A stretch of 64,000 nucleotides of DNA from Flavobacterium sp. 1355 (GCF_017833415.1 NZ_JAFICC010000001.1:372001-436000), one strand, 5' to 3'; counted from the stretch's first letter, positions 54,754-64,000 are shown. Numbers and translations are program-made. The notes: generated by a model from the letters alone, not told the origin.

Positions 54754-56880
54754 ATGATACAAAACAAAATACATCGTTATAATCCGGTTAGCAAATTAAG
54801 ATTGCATTTTGCAATACTTTTAATGTTTATAGGTGCTGTAATTCCTGCAAAGGCACAGCTTAGCGGCAACCCTTTGTTTACAGGAGCAGACCCGGAAATT
54901 CATTACTTTAATAATAAGTATTATATCTATACTACTGCCATTTACGGTACACAATTTCATGCCTATTCATCAACCGATTTAACCAACTGGATTGATGAAG
55001 GTCTTATTTTCGACCTTTTTCCCGATAGTCCATGGGCACAATATAATGGCTGGGCGCCCGCAGTTGTTTTTCGCAATAACAAATATTATTTTTATTACAC
55101 AGCCGAAACCAAGATAGGCCTGGCGGTAGGAAATACACCCATTGGCCCTTTTACCGATATAGGCGCACCGCTCATTGCGACAGATCCTTACACAGATGAT
55201 ATTATTGATGCCAACGTTTTTATTGATGATGACGGACAAGCGTATATCTATTACGGAGGATCCGGCAAAAGCAGAATGGTAGTACGCAAATTAAATGCAG
55301 ATATGGTTTCTCTCGCCACAGGCCCTACCGATATAACACCACAAAATTATACCGAAGGGCCATATATGGTAAAGCGAAAAGGAATTTATTATATGATGTA
55401 TTCTAATGGTGCATGGTATAATGATACGTATAACGTTCAATACTCAACATCTAATTCACCTATGGGACCCTGGACTTATAGAGGAAAAGTGTTAAGTTCT
55501 AATGTAGAAGACAAAGGCCCGGGGCATCATGGTGTATTAAAAATAGGAAACTGTGATGAATATTACATGATTTACCATAGGTATGAAAACGGAAGTTCGG
55601 GCGACAGGAAAATTGCCATCGACAGAATGTATTTCAATTCTGCCGATTTAATCGAACCGGTAAACATGACCAATTATGGTGTTGCAGCCAGAATACCAGA
55701 TCAATCCTGTCCTACACAAAATATCGTTTCGGGAGGTATTTATAAATTAACACACAAAGGAACCAATCAATGTCTGGATGTTGTTAATAACGGAAGCCAG
55801 TCCGGAACCAATGTGCAGCAAAGTACAGACAATGGCAGTGATGCGCAGCGTTGGGTAATTACCCTTGAGGCTGATGGCTTTTATAAATTAACGCACAAAG
55901 GAACAAACCAATGTCTGGATGTATCTCAAAACAGTAATGTACAAGGCGCAAACGTACAGCAATGGCTTGAAGGCAATACCGATGCACAACGCTGGAAAAT
56001 GGAATTAATGTCAGACGGGTATTTTAAACTGACACACAAAGGCACCAATCAGTGTCTGGATGTAGACAACAACAGCAGTCAGTCCGGTGCCAATGTACAG
56101 CAATGGACAGATTTGGGTACCGATGCCCAAAGATGGAAATTGGATCTCATAGAAGTTCCAATTGTTTCCGGAGGAGTTTACAGGCTCACTCACAAAGGAA
56201 CAACCCAAAGCCTTGATGTAAGCGGAGGAAGTACACAGCAAGGCGCAAACGTGCAGCAGTATACCAGTAATGAAAGTGATGCACAGCGCTGGGTTATCAC
56301 AAAAGAATCAGACGGATTTTACAAATTAACGCATAGAGGAACCAATCAATGTCTGGATGTCGATAACAACAGCAGTCAGCCTGGTGCCAATGTGCAGCAA
56401 TGGTCAGATCTGGGAACTGATGCACAGCGCTGGAAAATAGAATTGATGAGTGACGGCTATTTTAAACTGACTCATAAAAACACTAATTTATGCCTGGACG
56501 TAGTAAACAATCTTGCTGAACCCGGAACAAATGTACACCAGTGGACAGATAATAACAACGATGCCCAACGCTGGAAACTGGATTTAATAAAACCTCTGAC
56601 CACTCTTGGAACAGCGCAATTTTCTAAACCGGTTAAAAATGAAAATGAGACTCTGGCAGCGACTTTAAATGTATATCCAAATCCGGTAAAAAACACACTC
56701 TTTTTTAGTTCTGAAATGAACGGGATTAAGGTTCATGTTTTTTCTGAAACAGGAAGCGTAGTTTCACAACAAACAGCAAAAGATAATAGTATAGATGTTT
56801 CAGGTTTAGCAACAGGAATTTATTTTGCTGTTTTTGAAAAAGAAGGCACAAAATTTACAAAACGATTTATTAAAAAATAA
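54754..56880 (+). CDS. GH43 with two tandem ricin trefoils and T9SS sorting domain
   Basis: A 708-residue secreted enzyme. A long signal region ends AKAQL; the GH43 propeller (~35-320) has NPLFTGADPEIHYFNNKYY (Asp), DDIIDANVFIDDDGQAYIYY and NYTEGPYMV (Glu). Then come six ricin QxW-type repeats (KLTHKGTNQCLDV ... NVQQW ... DAQRW) arranged as two trefoils (residues ~324-465 and ~469-612). The T9SS sorting domain (~638-708) closely resembles that of the GH76 next to it, so both are exported together. The trefoils should bind the glycan. Confidence 0.92.
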   Translation: MIQNKIHRYNPVSKLRLHFAILLMFIGAVIPAKAQLSGNPLFTGADPEIHYFNNKYYIYTTAIYGTQFHAYSSTDLTNWIDEGLIFDLFPDSPWAQYNGWAPAVVFRNNKYYFYYTAETKIGLAVGNTPIGPFTDIGAPLIATDPYTDDIIDANVFIDDDGQAYIYYGGSGKSRMVVRKLNADMVSLATGPTDITPQNYTEGPYMVKRKGIYYMMYSNGAWYNDTYNVQYSTSNSPMGPWTYRGKVLSSNVEDKGPGHHGVLKIGNCDEYYMIYHRYENGSSGDRKIAIDRMYFNSADLIEPVNMTNYGVAARIPDQSCPTQNIVSGGIYKLTHKGTNQCLDVVNNGSQSGTNVQQSTDNGSDAQRWVITLEADGFYKLTHKGTNQCLDVSQNSNVQGANVQQWLEGNTDAQRWKMELMSDGYFKLTHKGTNQCLDVDNNSSQSGANVQQWTDLGTDAQRWKLDLIEVPIVSGGVYRLTHKGTTQSLDVSGGSTQQGANVQQYTSNESDAQRWVITKESDGFYKLTHRGTNQCLDVDNNSSQPGANVQQWSDLGTDAQRWKIELMSDGYFKLTHKNTNLCLDVVNNLAEPGTNVHQWTDNNNDAQRWKLDLIKPLTTLGTAQFSKPVKNENETLAATLNVYPNPVKNTLFFSSEMNGIKVHVFSETGSVVSQQTAKDNSIDVSGLATGIYFAVFEKEGTKFTKRFIKK
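55729..56592 (+). repeat. Tandem duplicated ricin-trefoil coding repeats
   Basis: The DNA for the two trefoils (about 55729-56151 and 56162-56592) is a tandem duplication at protein and partly nucleotide level. Each copy has three sub-repeats of about 47 codons (for example AACCAATC..TGTCTGGATGT words recur at each start). Confidence 0.7.
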
Positions 56881-56980
56881 ACGCAGAAAGAAAGTAAATA
56901 CTTCAAATGAATCCATTAAAAATGATAGCTTTAAGGAAATGATTTGAAGTATTTATTTAAGATTAATTTTAAAATAAAAT

Positions 56981-59900
56981 ATGAAAACAAAACAAATTTT
57001 AGTTACAATTTTTTGTCTTGCTTCAGCAGCTTTATCGGCACAGGAATATAAACCTGAAGCCAATCCACAAGCAGTTGTAGTTTCAGGCAATACCAGATTT
57101 ACAGTACTTTCACCACGTGTAATACGAATGGAATGGAGCGCAGATGGCAAGTTTACAGACAATGCCTCGCTGACATTTGTAAACCGAAACCTTCCGGTGC
57201 CATCGTTTACCAAAAAAGAGAGTAATGGAGTGCTGCAAATTGTAACCGATGCCGTCAAACTTAAATACAAAACAGGTTCAGGTAAATTTAATGAAACAAA
57301 TCTAAGTGTAGATTTTATCGTCAATGGACAGCCGACAACATGGAAACCAGGTTTGGCTAACACTAAAAATTTATTGGGAACAACCCGAACATTAGACGGA
57401 GTTGACGGCCCGGCCAAGGAACTTGAAAAAGGAATAATCTCGCGTGACGGATGGTACTTAATAGACGACAGTGAGCGCCCTCTTTTTGATAATTCTGAGT
57501 GGCCGTGGGTTATGGCGCGTCCGGGAGATAAACCTCAGGATTTATATCTTTTTGCTTATGATACAGACTATAAAACAGCCTTAAAAGACTACACCAATAT
57601 AGCAGGTAAAATAGCCATGCCGCCACGATTTGCCTTTGGTGCATGGTGGTCACGATACAGAGAATATTCAGATACTGAATTTCGTGATCTTGTGAGCGAG
57701 TTTAAAATGCATGATGTTCCACTGGATGTATTTGTAATCGACATGGACTGGCACGTAAAATCATTACCGGAATTTTTCAAAAACGGGCAGAGACAAAGAG
57801 ATCAGGCCGGAGAAGATTCGGGATGGACTGGTTTTACCTGGAATAAAAATTTGTTTCCTTCTCCTGAAAAGTTCTTAAAATGGACAAACGAGCAGCATCT
57901 TAAAACATGTCTCAACCTGCATCCGGCATCAGGCATTCAGCCTTTTGAAGAAGCATATCCGGAAATGGCCAAAGCAATGGGAATTGATCCCGCTACAAAG
58001 AAATATGTCCCTTTTGACATTACCGATAAAAAATTTGCAACCAATTACATGAACCTTGTTTTGCGTCCTATTGAAAAAGCAGGGGTAGATTTCTGGTGGC
58101 TGGACTGGCAGCAATGGGGAAGTACCAACATTCCCGGCGTTAATCCAACCATATACTTAAATTATGTTCATTATAGCGATATGGAACGCCAAAACAAAGT
58201 GCGTCCCCTTATATTTCACCGCTGGGGCGGACTTGGAAATCACAGGTATCAAATCGGATTCTCCGGCGATACGCACGTAACCTGGGAATCACTAAATTAT
58301 CAGCCTTATTTTACCGCAACCGCAGCCAATGTTGGATTTGGTTACTGGAGCCATGATATTGGCGGGCATCAGGGTGATGCCGGTACAGCTGAACTTTATA
58401 CAAGATGGATTCAATGGGGTGTTTTTAGTCCGATTTTCAGAACGCATGCTACGGCTGCACCACAACACGAAAGACGTATTTGGGCTTATCCGCTCGAAAA
58501 CTTTCTTATCATGAGAGAAGCTTATCAGATGCGATATGCTCTGGTGCCTTATTTATACAACGAAGCAAGAAATACTTATGAAACAGGTGTTTCTACAGTT
58601 CACCCCATGTATTACGATTATCCAAAAGAAGAGAATGCCTATTCGATACCCAATCAGTATATGTTTGGACGTGATATGATCGTGAATCCTGTTACAAAAC
58701 CTATTGATAAGGGAAATGTATTTTTATTTCAGGAAACCTGGCTTCCCGAAGGTAAATGGTACGAATGCAGTACAGGAAGCATACTAAAAGGAGGCAAAAA
58801 GATGACGATGCCTTTTACCTTAGGCGATATTCCTGTTTTTGTAAAAGAAGGCGCTATTATCCCGATGCAGTCAAAAGTAGAAAGAACAGACGAAAAACCA
58901 TTAAATCCACTAATTCTTTCTTTTTATCCGGGCAAAAAAGGAGCTCTGAAACTGTATGAAGATGAAGGCAATAACAACAATTTTAAGAAAAATGCTTTTA
59001 CATACACCTCCGTAACCTCAGAACAAAAAGGAAATAAAACCAATATTGTGATAGGAGCAGTAGAAGGCTCATTTCCGGGAATGCTGCCTTCCAGAGGGTA
59101 CGAACTTCGTTTTCCATGTTCATTTCCCCCAACAACTGTATCAGTAAACGGACAAAATATTCCATACAGTGAAGAAGCAAAAGCAGGAAGCTGGTCTTAT
59201 GCCGGAAACGATTTTGAAACACGTGTTTATTTACCGGAATCACCAACCAATAAAACAGTTTCGGTTGAGGTTCAGTTCCCTGATTACGACCAACAGCTTC
59301 TTTCGGGTAAAAAAGGACAAATTAAATACATGAAAAATTTCGAAGCATTTCGTTTGTTAAATGATTGGAATGATGGATTATACAGTCCTTTCGAAATTAT
59401 GTCACTTTCTCAGTTTGGCCAAAATATTGAATACAACATTGCAGATATCAAAAAACAAATCGATGGATTTGACAATCGCTGGAACAGCGCATTATTAACC
59501 ATTCAATCTATTAGTGAAAATAATAAGGCATACAAACCTTATTATGATTTACTTAAAATCTATGGAAAAATTGCCGAAAGACCCGAATTTGCCAACAATT
59601 CGGAGGAATCTGACACAAAAGCAAAGGTTGAATTTGTTCAAAAAAGTACCGATAAAATATACTTTACCACAGATGGTTCTGTACCAACACGTAATGCTAA
59701 GTCCTATACAAAAGCTTTTGATGTTGCAGTTCCGGCACGTGTAAATGCGATTGCATGCCCTGCCGGTGATGGCTCCTGCAGTTCTGTTATCTCAAAAATA
59801 TTTTATAATAAAAAAACAGGCTTAAATTATAGTTTGTATAAAGGAAAATGGAGCAAAATGCCGGATTTCAGTAAACTAACCCCGATTAAAAAAGGATTTG

Positions 59901-60223
59901 CTCCCGATTTTGATCTGAATAAAATCAAACATGAATCTAATAATTATGGCTTGGTTTATAATGGATTTGTAAACATTCCTGAAGACGGAAAATATACTTT
60001 TTATATTTCTTCTGATGATGGAAGCAAACTTTATATAAACGACCAGCTGCTTATTGATAATGACGGATTGCATGGTTTTAATGAAAAAAGTGCTGAGGTA
60101 ATTCTCAAAAAAGGACTTCAGCCAATTCGTTTAGAATATTTTCAGGAAAGCTATGGCGAGGGATTATCTGTTGAGTTTTCATCAGACAAAATTGCCAAAA
60201 CAAGTCTTTTTCCTTCTATTTAG
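56981..60223 (+). CDS. GH31 glycosidase with chitobiase-like and PA14 domains
   Basis: A 1080-residue exported enzyme (signal peptide ends LSAQE). The GH31 barrel has DVFVIDMDWHV and the nucleophile region DFWWLDWQQWG with Asp375, which differs from the WNDMNEP motif of the other GH31 here. DUF5110-like and beta domains follow; a chitobiase/Fn3-like module covers ~878-945 and a C-terminal PA14 module ~945-1080 (YTFYISSDDGSKLYINDQL). No T9SS domain is present. The specificity is unclear: alpha-glucosidase, alpha-xylosidase and alpha-galactosidase all occur in the family. Confidence 0.92.
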   Translation: MKTKQILVTIFCLASAALSAQEYKPEANPQAVVVSGNTRFTVLSPRVIRMEWSADGKFTDNASLTFVNRNLPVPSFTKKESNGVLQIVTDAVKLKYKTGSGKFNETNLSVDFIVNGQPTTWKPGLANTKNLLGTTRTLDGVDGPAKELEKGIISRDGWYLIDDSERPLFDNSEWPWVMARPGDKPQDLYLFAYDTDYKTALKDYTNIAGKIAMPPRFAFGAWWSRYREYSDTEFRDLVSEFKMHDVPLDVFVIDMDWHVKSLPEFFKNGQRQRDQAGEDSGWTGFTWNKNLFPSPEKFLKWTNEQHLKTCLNLHPASGIQPFEEAYPEMAKAMGIDPATKKYVPFDITDKKFATNYMNLVLRPIEKAGVDFWWLDWQQWGSTNIPGVNPTIYLNYVHYSDMERQNKVRPLIFHRWGGLGNHRYQIGFSGDTHVTWESLNYQPYFTATAANVGFGYWSHDIGGHQGDAGTAELYTRWIQWGVFSPIFRTHATAAPQHERRIWAYPLENFLIMREAYQMRYALVPYLYNEARNTYETGVSTVHPMYYDYPKEENAYSIPNQYMFGRDMIVNPVTKPIDKGNVFLFQETWLPEGKWYECSTGSILKGGKKMTMPFTLGDIPVFVKEGAIIPMQSKVERTDEKPLNPLILSFYPGKKGALKLYEDEGNNNNFKKNAFTYTSVTSEQKGNKTNIVIGAVEGSFPGMLPSRGYELRFPCSFPPTTVSVNGQNIPYSEEAKAGSWSYAGNDFETRVYLPESPTNKTVSVEVQFPDYDQQLLSGKKGQIKYMKNFEAFRLLNDWNDGLYSPFEIMSLSQFGQNIEYNIADIKKQIDGFDNRWNSALLTIQSISENNKAYKPYYDLLKIYGKIAERPEFANNSEESDTKAKVEFVQKSTDKIYFTTDGSVPTRNAKSYTKAFDVAVPARVNAIACPAGDGSCSSVISKIFYNKKTGLNYSLYKGKWSKMPDFSKLTPIKKGFAPDFDLNKIKHESNNYGLVYNGFVNIPEDGKYTFYISSDDGSKLYINDQLLIDNDGLHGFNEKSAEVILKKGLQPIRLEYFQESYGEGLSVEFSSDKIAKTSLFPSI

Positions 60224-60260
60224 ATAAAAAGATATAAGAGTTGCTGATTGAGGGCTTTAC

Positions 60261-60295
60261 AAAAATGGATGAACATTACTGTTCATCCATTTTTT
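60261..60295. terminator. Bidirectional terminator at the right end of the PUL
   Basis: AAAAATGGATGAACA and TGTTCATCCATTTTT form a perfect 15-bp stem around TTAC, with further T. Confidence 0.85.
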
Positions 60296-60349
60296 ATTGA
60301 ATTATGGTGGCAAGAAAATAAACAGCCTGAAATATTTAAATACAATTTA

Positions 60350-60838
60350 TTATTCTTTTTTCTTCTCAAGCTGTACTTTAAATGTGCCAAAAAAGGGATT
60401 ATCAGCCATTTGAGAATGTCCAATTACCAAAATGTAATTTCCTTTTTGTTTAAGATAGATTTTTAAATCCATTCCAAAAGGTCCGTCAGAGGATTTGTCA
60501 GGAAAGATAATTTGATTAAAACGGATGTTTCCTTTGCCGGTTGCGGGAACAATGTTTCCCTTTAATTCGCCTAAATCTTCATTTTTAAATTTGACGTATA
60601 CTTTTGAATGAATAGAATCTAAGGTCCCTTCAGCCACAAACAAACCTTTTTCATCACCGAAATTCATGAAGATAGTGTCACCAATTTGTTGGTTTTCTTT
60701 TTTGTTTTGTTCTTTGTCTTCTTCCTTGTTTTTCTCTGTAACAACTGAATCTGTAGCGGTAACGGGCATTTTGTTATTTTCTTTTTGCTGACATGAGAAA
60801 AAGAAAATTGATATTAAAAGCATTGAAAAAATTTTCAT
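60350..60838 (-). CDS. Hypothetical lipoprotein
   Basis: A 162-residue exported lipoprotein: MKIFSMLLISIFFFSC, Cys16. A Lys/Glu/Asn-rich disordered stretch (residues ~18-55, with KNKEEDKEQNKKENQQ) leads to a beta-rich domain with GLFVAEGTLDSIHSKVYVKF and GMDLKIYLKQKGNYILVIGH. I chose the ATG at 60838 because it starts the signal peptide; the frame is open from 60862. I recognise no family. It opposes the PUL across a shared terminator and is separate from it. Confidence 0.68.
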   Translation of the reverse strand: MKIFSMLLISIFFFSCQQKENNKMPVTATDSVVTEKNKEEDKEQNKKENQQIGDTIFMNFGDEKGLFVAEGTLDSIHSKVYVKFKNEDLGELKGNIVPATGKGNIRFNQIIFPDKSSDGPFGMDLKIYLKQKGNYILVIGHSQMADNPFFGTFKVQLEKKKE

Positions 60839-60952
60839 AACAGTATTTTTAAGTGAAATCAAAAATTGACTTAAGTCATTACAATTAAATTTAAGCTTTA
60901 TTATTTTATTCCTGTTATAAAATTTTTAAAAATCACAAAAGGAATTGACAGT

Positions 60953-62257
60953 TTAATGTTTGTAATGTTTTGAATTGACAGCATTAAAAGAGTATGAAAC
61001 CATAAGATAGCTCCAAAGCGCGAGCTTGTTTTCGTCCTGAATTTTTGGAAGATATTTCATAGTGTCTGTTGACTTATAAAAAGAAAACGCATAATTTATT
61101 TCCAATTCTTTGACAGGTGTATATTTTAATGAAATATCATTTTCAAACCCAAGAAATTTTGTTGTTTCCTGTCCCAAATTATTTAGCAATGGATATTGGG
61201 TATAGAAAAGATGAAAATCAGAACGAAGAGAAAGCTTAGAGCTAACGGGAATTACAGTAAATAAGTAAGGATTTACTAAGCCTTTGCCCTTAACGTCATT
61301 TGGAAAACGCGTAAATACATTCATATTCCCATTAAACTTCCATGTTACCCCATACAAAACATCAAAATCTCCAGAGTTATCACTCGACAGGTTAGAACTG
61401 CTGCCGCTTATTATTTCTGCGCCTAAACGCCAGGTCGATTTTAGCAATGACAATTTAATTTCCGGCTGAAAATAGTAAGCAAATAGTTTCTGGCCTTTTT
61501 GGTTGCGCCCAAACTGTACATAACTGTTTAAAGTATAGTACCATTGTTTCTTTTTAAACTCTATCCTTCCGCCAGTAGTTGCGCGAGTGTATAGCGCTCC
61601 TGAACTCACATCTTCTAAAAAATCAATGGCGTTTAATGAGTTAAAAGAAAAATATTTGTTTGAATTATAACTAAAGTTATTTACGAACAGGTATTTGTAT
61701 TTATTTGATGCTACCGGAGAATAAGTCGGTTCAAATTCCTGATTATAGTTTCGGGTAAATAAAAAGAAAAAATCATTAGAAAAATATGTCGCAGATTTCA
61801 TTATCCGAATTCCTTCATGAGCCCTTCCTTGCTGCGCCCACGGAGCATCAGAAAATAATCTGCCATTATCTAATAAAACACTCTGTCTTCCCAGACGTAT
61901 ATTAAATGATTTAAGCCTGGTTTCAACAAATAACTGATAAAAATTGATACTTCCTACCTTAGAAAATTCATTATTTTGATCCCAGAGATGTATTTCCTGT
62001 AAGTCCGATTTTATAAACCATTTTTTTCTGGAATATTGCATCGAAATTCTATTTCTCTGCGTAATATAAAAATAAGGGTCTATGGAGTCATTTGGTGAAA
62101 GTACATAATTGGAAGTATATTCAGCTCTTGGACGTATTTCTATATTCATTAAGAACTGGTGAGATAAACTATCAGATTGTTGTGCACTTAATTGAATGAT
62201 ACATCCAAGAAAAAAAAATACTGAAAGATTTTTTCTTACTAACGCCTTTAATGCCAT
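60953..62257 (-). CDS. Alginate-export (porin-like) family outer membrane protein
   Basis: A 434-residue outer-membrane beta-barrel. A signal peptide (ending LSAQQ) is followed by RPRAEYTSNYVLSPNDS and the family-typical IRLGRQSVLLDNGRLFSDAPWAQQGRAHEGIRI segment. Such proteins (Alginate_exp, PF13372 type) are present in many Bacteroidota without alginate genes, so the name should not be read as a function. The solute is unknown. It is on the same strand as the arsenite exporter, 74 bases downstream of its stop, and may be co-regulated. Confidence 0.83.
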   Translation of the reverse strand: MALKALVRKNLSVFFFLGCIIQLSAQQSDSLSHQFLMNIEIRPRAEYTSNYVLSPNDSIDPYFYITQRNRISMQYSRKKWFIKSDLQEIHLWDQNNEFSKVGSINFYQLFVETRLKSFNIRLGRQSVLLDNGRLFSDAPWAQQGRAHEGIRIMKSATYFSNDFFFLFTRNYNQEFEPTYSPVASNKYKYLFVNNFSYNSNKYFSFNSLNAIDFLEDVSSGALYTRATTGGRIEFKKKQWYYTLNSYVQFGRNQKGQKLFAYYFQPEIKLSLLKSTWRLGAEIISGSSSNLSSDNSGDFDVLYGVTWKFNGNMNVFTRFPNDVKGKGLVNPYLFTVIPVSSKLSLRSDFHLFYTQYPLLNNLGQETTKFLGFENDISLKYTPVKELEINYAFSFYKSTDTMKYLPKIQDENKLALWSYLMVSYSFNAVNSKHYKH

Positions 62258-62331
62258 ACTTATTTTATCCTATAGATTTACTGTGTAAATGTAATCATAG
62301 TGCTTCAATTTTCATAAAAAAGTAAAAACGA

Positions 62332-63411
62332 TTATGAGCCGGCAACTGATTTGGAATAATACTTTTTTCTGAACCAGAAAGCAACATTGACTAGTGCAAT
62401 AAGCGCCGGCACTTCTACCAAAGGGCCTATAACGCCTGCAAATGCCTGCCCGCTGTTTATGCCAAAGACACCAATCGCTACTGCAATCGCAAGTTCAAAA
62501 TTGTTTCCTGTAGCTGTAAAAGCTATCGCTGTTGCTTTTGAATAGTCTGCACCGAAATATTTTCCAACGAAAAAGCTGATGATAAACATTATAGTAAAAT
62601 AAATCACAAGAGGTATTGCTATGCGTACAACATCCATAGGAATTTGAACAATCAGTCCGCCTTTAAGGCTAAACATCACAATGATGGTAAAAAGCAATGA
62701 TATTAGAGTGATGGGAGAAATAAAAGGGACATATTTAGTTTCAAACCATTCAGATCCTTTGATTGTAATAAGGGCATAACGGCTTATAATTCCGAGAGCA
62801 AAAGGAATTCCCAAATATATCCCTACACTCTCAGCAATCTGACCAATACTGATGCTTACTTCAAAACCATTGTAACCGAAAAAGGGTGGGAGAATAGTAA
62901 TAAAAAGATACGCATAAACACTATAAAGCAATACCTGAAAAATACTGTTTAGGGCAATAAGACCCGCCGCATATTCTCTGTTGCCATCCGCAAGATCGTT
63001 CCAAACCACTACCATGGCAATACAGCGTGCCAAACCAATTAGGATTACACCAATCATGTATTCCGGATAACCATTTAAAAAAAGCAAGGCTAGTAAGAAC
63101 ATTAAAATTGGTCCAACAACCCAATTTAAAAATAGAGAAGCACCCAGAATTTTAATGTTTTTAAAAACCTGTCCCATCTGCTCGTATTTCACTTTTGCCA
63201 ACGGCGGATACATCATAAGAATTAATCCAATTGCAAGCGGAATATTGGTTGTTCCGCTTGAAAAAGAATTGATAAAATTACTGCTGGAGGGAATAAAATA
63301 ACCAATTGCTACACCAAGAACCATAGCCAGGAAAATCCAAAGCGTTAAAAATTGATCCAGAAAACCTAATTTTTTGCGTCCTGCAGCAGGCGCACAGTTA
63401 TTTGCTGACAT
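62332..63411 (-). CDS. acr3: Acr3 family arsenite efflux transporter
   Basis: A 359-residue inner-membrane arsenite exporter with ten predicted helices. It has the [24 protein letters not shown]-terminal helix and the conserved [15 protein letters not shown] segment carrying the essential Cys, as well as the [16 protein letters not shown] motif. The gene is 3 bases after the arsenate reductase-like gene, so arsenate would first be reduced and then exported as arsenite. Length is full. Confidence 0.93.
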   Translation of the reverse strand: MSANNCAPAAGRKKLGFLDQFLTLWIFLAMVLGVAIGYFIPSSSNFINSFSSGTTNIPLAIGLILMMYPPLAKVKYEQMGQVFKNIKILGASLFLNWVVGPILMFLLALLFLNGYPEYMIGVILIGLARCIAMVVVWNDLADGNREYAAGLIALNSIFQVLLYSVYAYLFITILPPFFGYNGFEVSISIGQIAESVGIYLGIPFALGIISRYALITIKGSEWFETKYVPFISPITLISLLFTIIVMFSLKGGLIVQIPMDVVRIAIPLVIYFTIMFIISFFVGKYFGADYSKATAIAFTATGNNFELAIAVAIGVFGINSGQAFAGVIGPLVEVPALIALVNVAFWFRKKYYSKSVAGS

Positions 63412-63414
63412 TTT

Positions 63415-64000
63415 TTATTGTTTAATTTGTGAGAATACATAAAACATTTCAGTTCCAATTTGAAGACTGCGCTTCAGATATACGTCTTTTTGCTCTGGTG
63501 TACCATCTGAAACCTTTGGATCTTCAAAGGTTATCGGAATACGTTTTTCTGCACCTGCAATAAAAGGACATCCTCCGTCTGCCTGTGAACAGGTCATGAT
63601 AGCAGCAAATTCACTCTCCGGATTAAAATCATCATCATAGGTTTTGGAAAAACCGATAACAGGAAGTTCATTCGATGCAAATTTTATGGAATAAACAGGG
63701 TTTTGGCCTTCGGATATCGTTTTAACTTTAAATCCTGAGTGCTTCAGCGTTTCGCCCACCATAGGGAATAGGGCAGTAGCTTCTGTGCCTCCAGAATAAC
63801 AGGAAACATTTTGGATATTATAATTTGCAGCCGCGGTCTGTGCCCAAACCTGAGACAAATGGCTTCTTCTGGAATTGTGTGTACAGATTAAATTTAGTCT
63901 TATGCTCTCTTTGTTGTCAACTTTGTTTTGAATGTAATCAACCAACGGCTGCAGAATGGTTTTACGTTCGTTTGAAATCTGATTAAAATCAAAAGAATCA
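63415..64000 (-). CDS. Arsenate reductase-like low-molecular-weight phosphatase (partial)
   Basis: The frame continues past the window end, so the start lies outside: codons up to 63999 read DSFDFNQISNERKTILQPLVDYI, which matches the usual N-terminus of the family. The TTG at 63945 is therefore not the start. The LMW-PTP active-site loop is ICTHNSRRSH (CX5R), which in this arsenate reductase branch reduces arsenate. A Cys pair in MTCSQADGGCPF may act in the redox relay. It is followed immediately by acr3. Confidence 0.88.
   Translation of the reverse strand, partial: DSFDFNQISNERKTILQPLVDYIQNKVDNKESIRLNLICTHNSRRSHLSQVWAQTAAANYNIQNVSCYSGGTEATALFPMVGETLKHSGFKVKTISEGQNPVYSIKFASNELPVIGFSKTYDDDFNPESEFAAIMTCSQADGGCPFIAGAEKRIPITFEDPKVSDGTPEQKDVYLKRSLQIGTEMFYVFSQIKQ

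Noticed and set aside
60953..62257. Alginate secretion role for the porin-like gene
   Set aside because: No alginate synthesis genes are present; the family name is only a fold-level label here.
63415..63945. Complete arsenate reductase starting at TTG 63945
   Set aside because: The same frame stays open to the window end and encodes family-typical residues upstream, so the gene is cut by the window.
1..64000. tRNA, rRNA, CRISPR or insertion sequence
   Set aside because: I saw no clover-leaf, ribosomal, spaced direct-repeat or transposase signature on reading both strands; a covariance-model search would be decisive.

Overview
The window looks like part of a Flavobacterium-type (Bacteroidota) chromosome. 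It is AT-rich. Several genes are preceded by the Bacteroidota -7 element TAnnTTTG. Two extracellular enzymes end in type IX secretion (T9SS) sorting domains, and SusC/SusD, FecR/TonB-receptor and HTCS genes are present. I saw no rRNA, tRNA, CRISPR array, transposase or prophage gene.

Positions 1-32700 are mostly core or housekeeping genes in short operons: the end of a HlyD-TolC export system; a very acidic small protein; a hypoxanthine-DNA glycosylase; SpoIIAA-like and SRPBCC proteins; a nucleosidase; the paired DNA-repair-like proteins TIGR03915 and TIGR03916; an ECF sigma / FecR / TonB receptor / DUF4249 signalling operon; the oxidative pentose phosphate operon gnd-zwf-pgl; a heme oxygenase-bacteriophytochrome pair; a PhyH-type dioxygenase; an L,D-transpeptidase-like protein; a TetR regulator with two matching palindromes, one before its own gene and one before a thioesterase; and katE with a YciF-type ferroxidase. 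An alkyladenine glycosylase, an acetyltransferase and an apparently frameshifted c-type cytochrome follow.

Positions 33987-60223 form one polysaccharide utilization locus (PUL) of about 26 kb. A hybrid two-component regulator (HTCS) is divergent from GH43-GH31-GH92-GH43, followed by SusC-SusD-SusE and three large enzymes: GH76 with beta/gamma-crystallin and ricin domains, GH43 with two ricin trefoils, and GH31 with PA14. GH76 plus GH92 points to an alpha-mannan backbone. The three GH43 and two GH31 enzymes suggest furanose or other side chains, as in fungal galactomannan or a bacterial arabinomannan. The GH76 and the ricin-bearing GH43 carry T9SS sorting domains and should act outside the cell; the others should finish the oligosaccharides in the periplasm or at the outer membrane.

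A conserved block of about 115 bp, with an inverted-repeat core, sits about 270 bp before the first GH43 and about 260 bp before susC. It is the best candidate for the HTCS binding site. A second control point is a LacI-like palindrome touching the -7 element of the first GH31.

The right end (60350-64000) holds a small lipoprotein, a porin-like alginate-export family protein, an Acr3 arsenite exporter and an arsenate reductase-like phosphatase whose start lies beyond the window.
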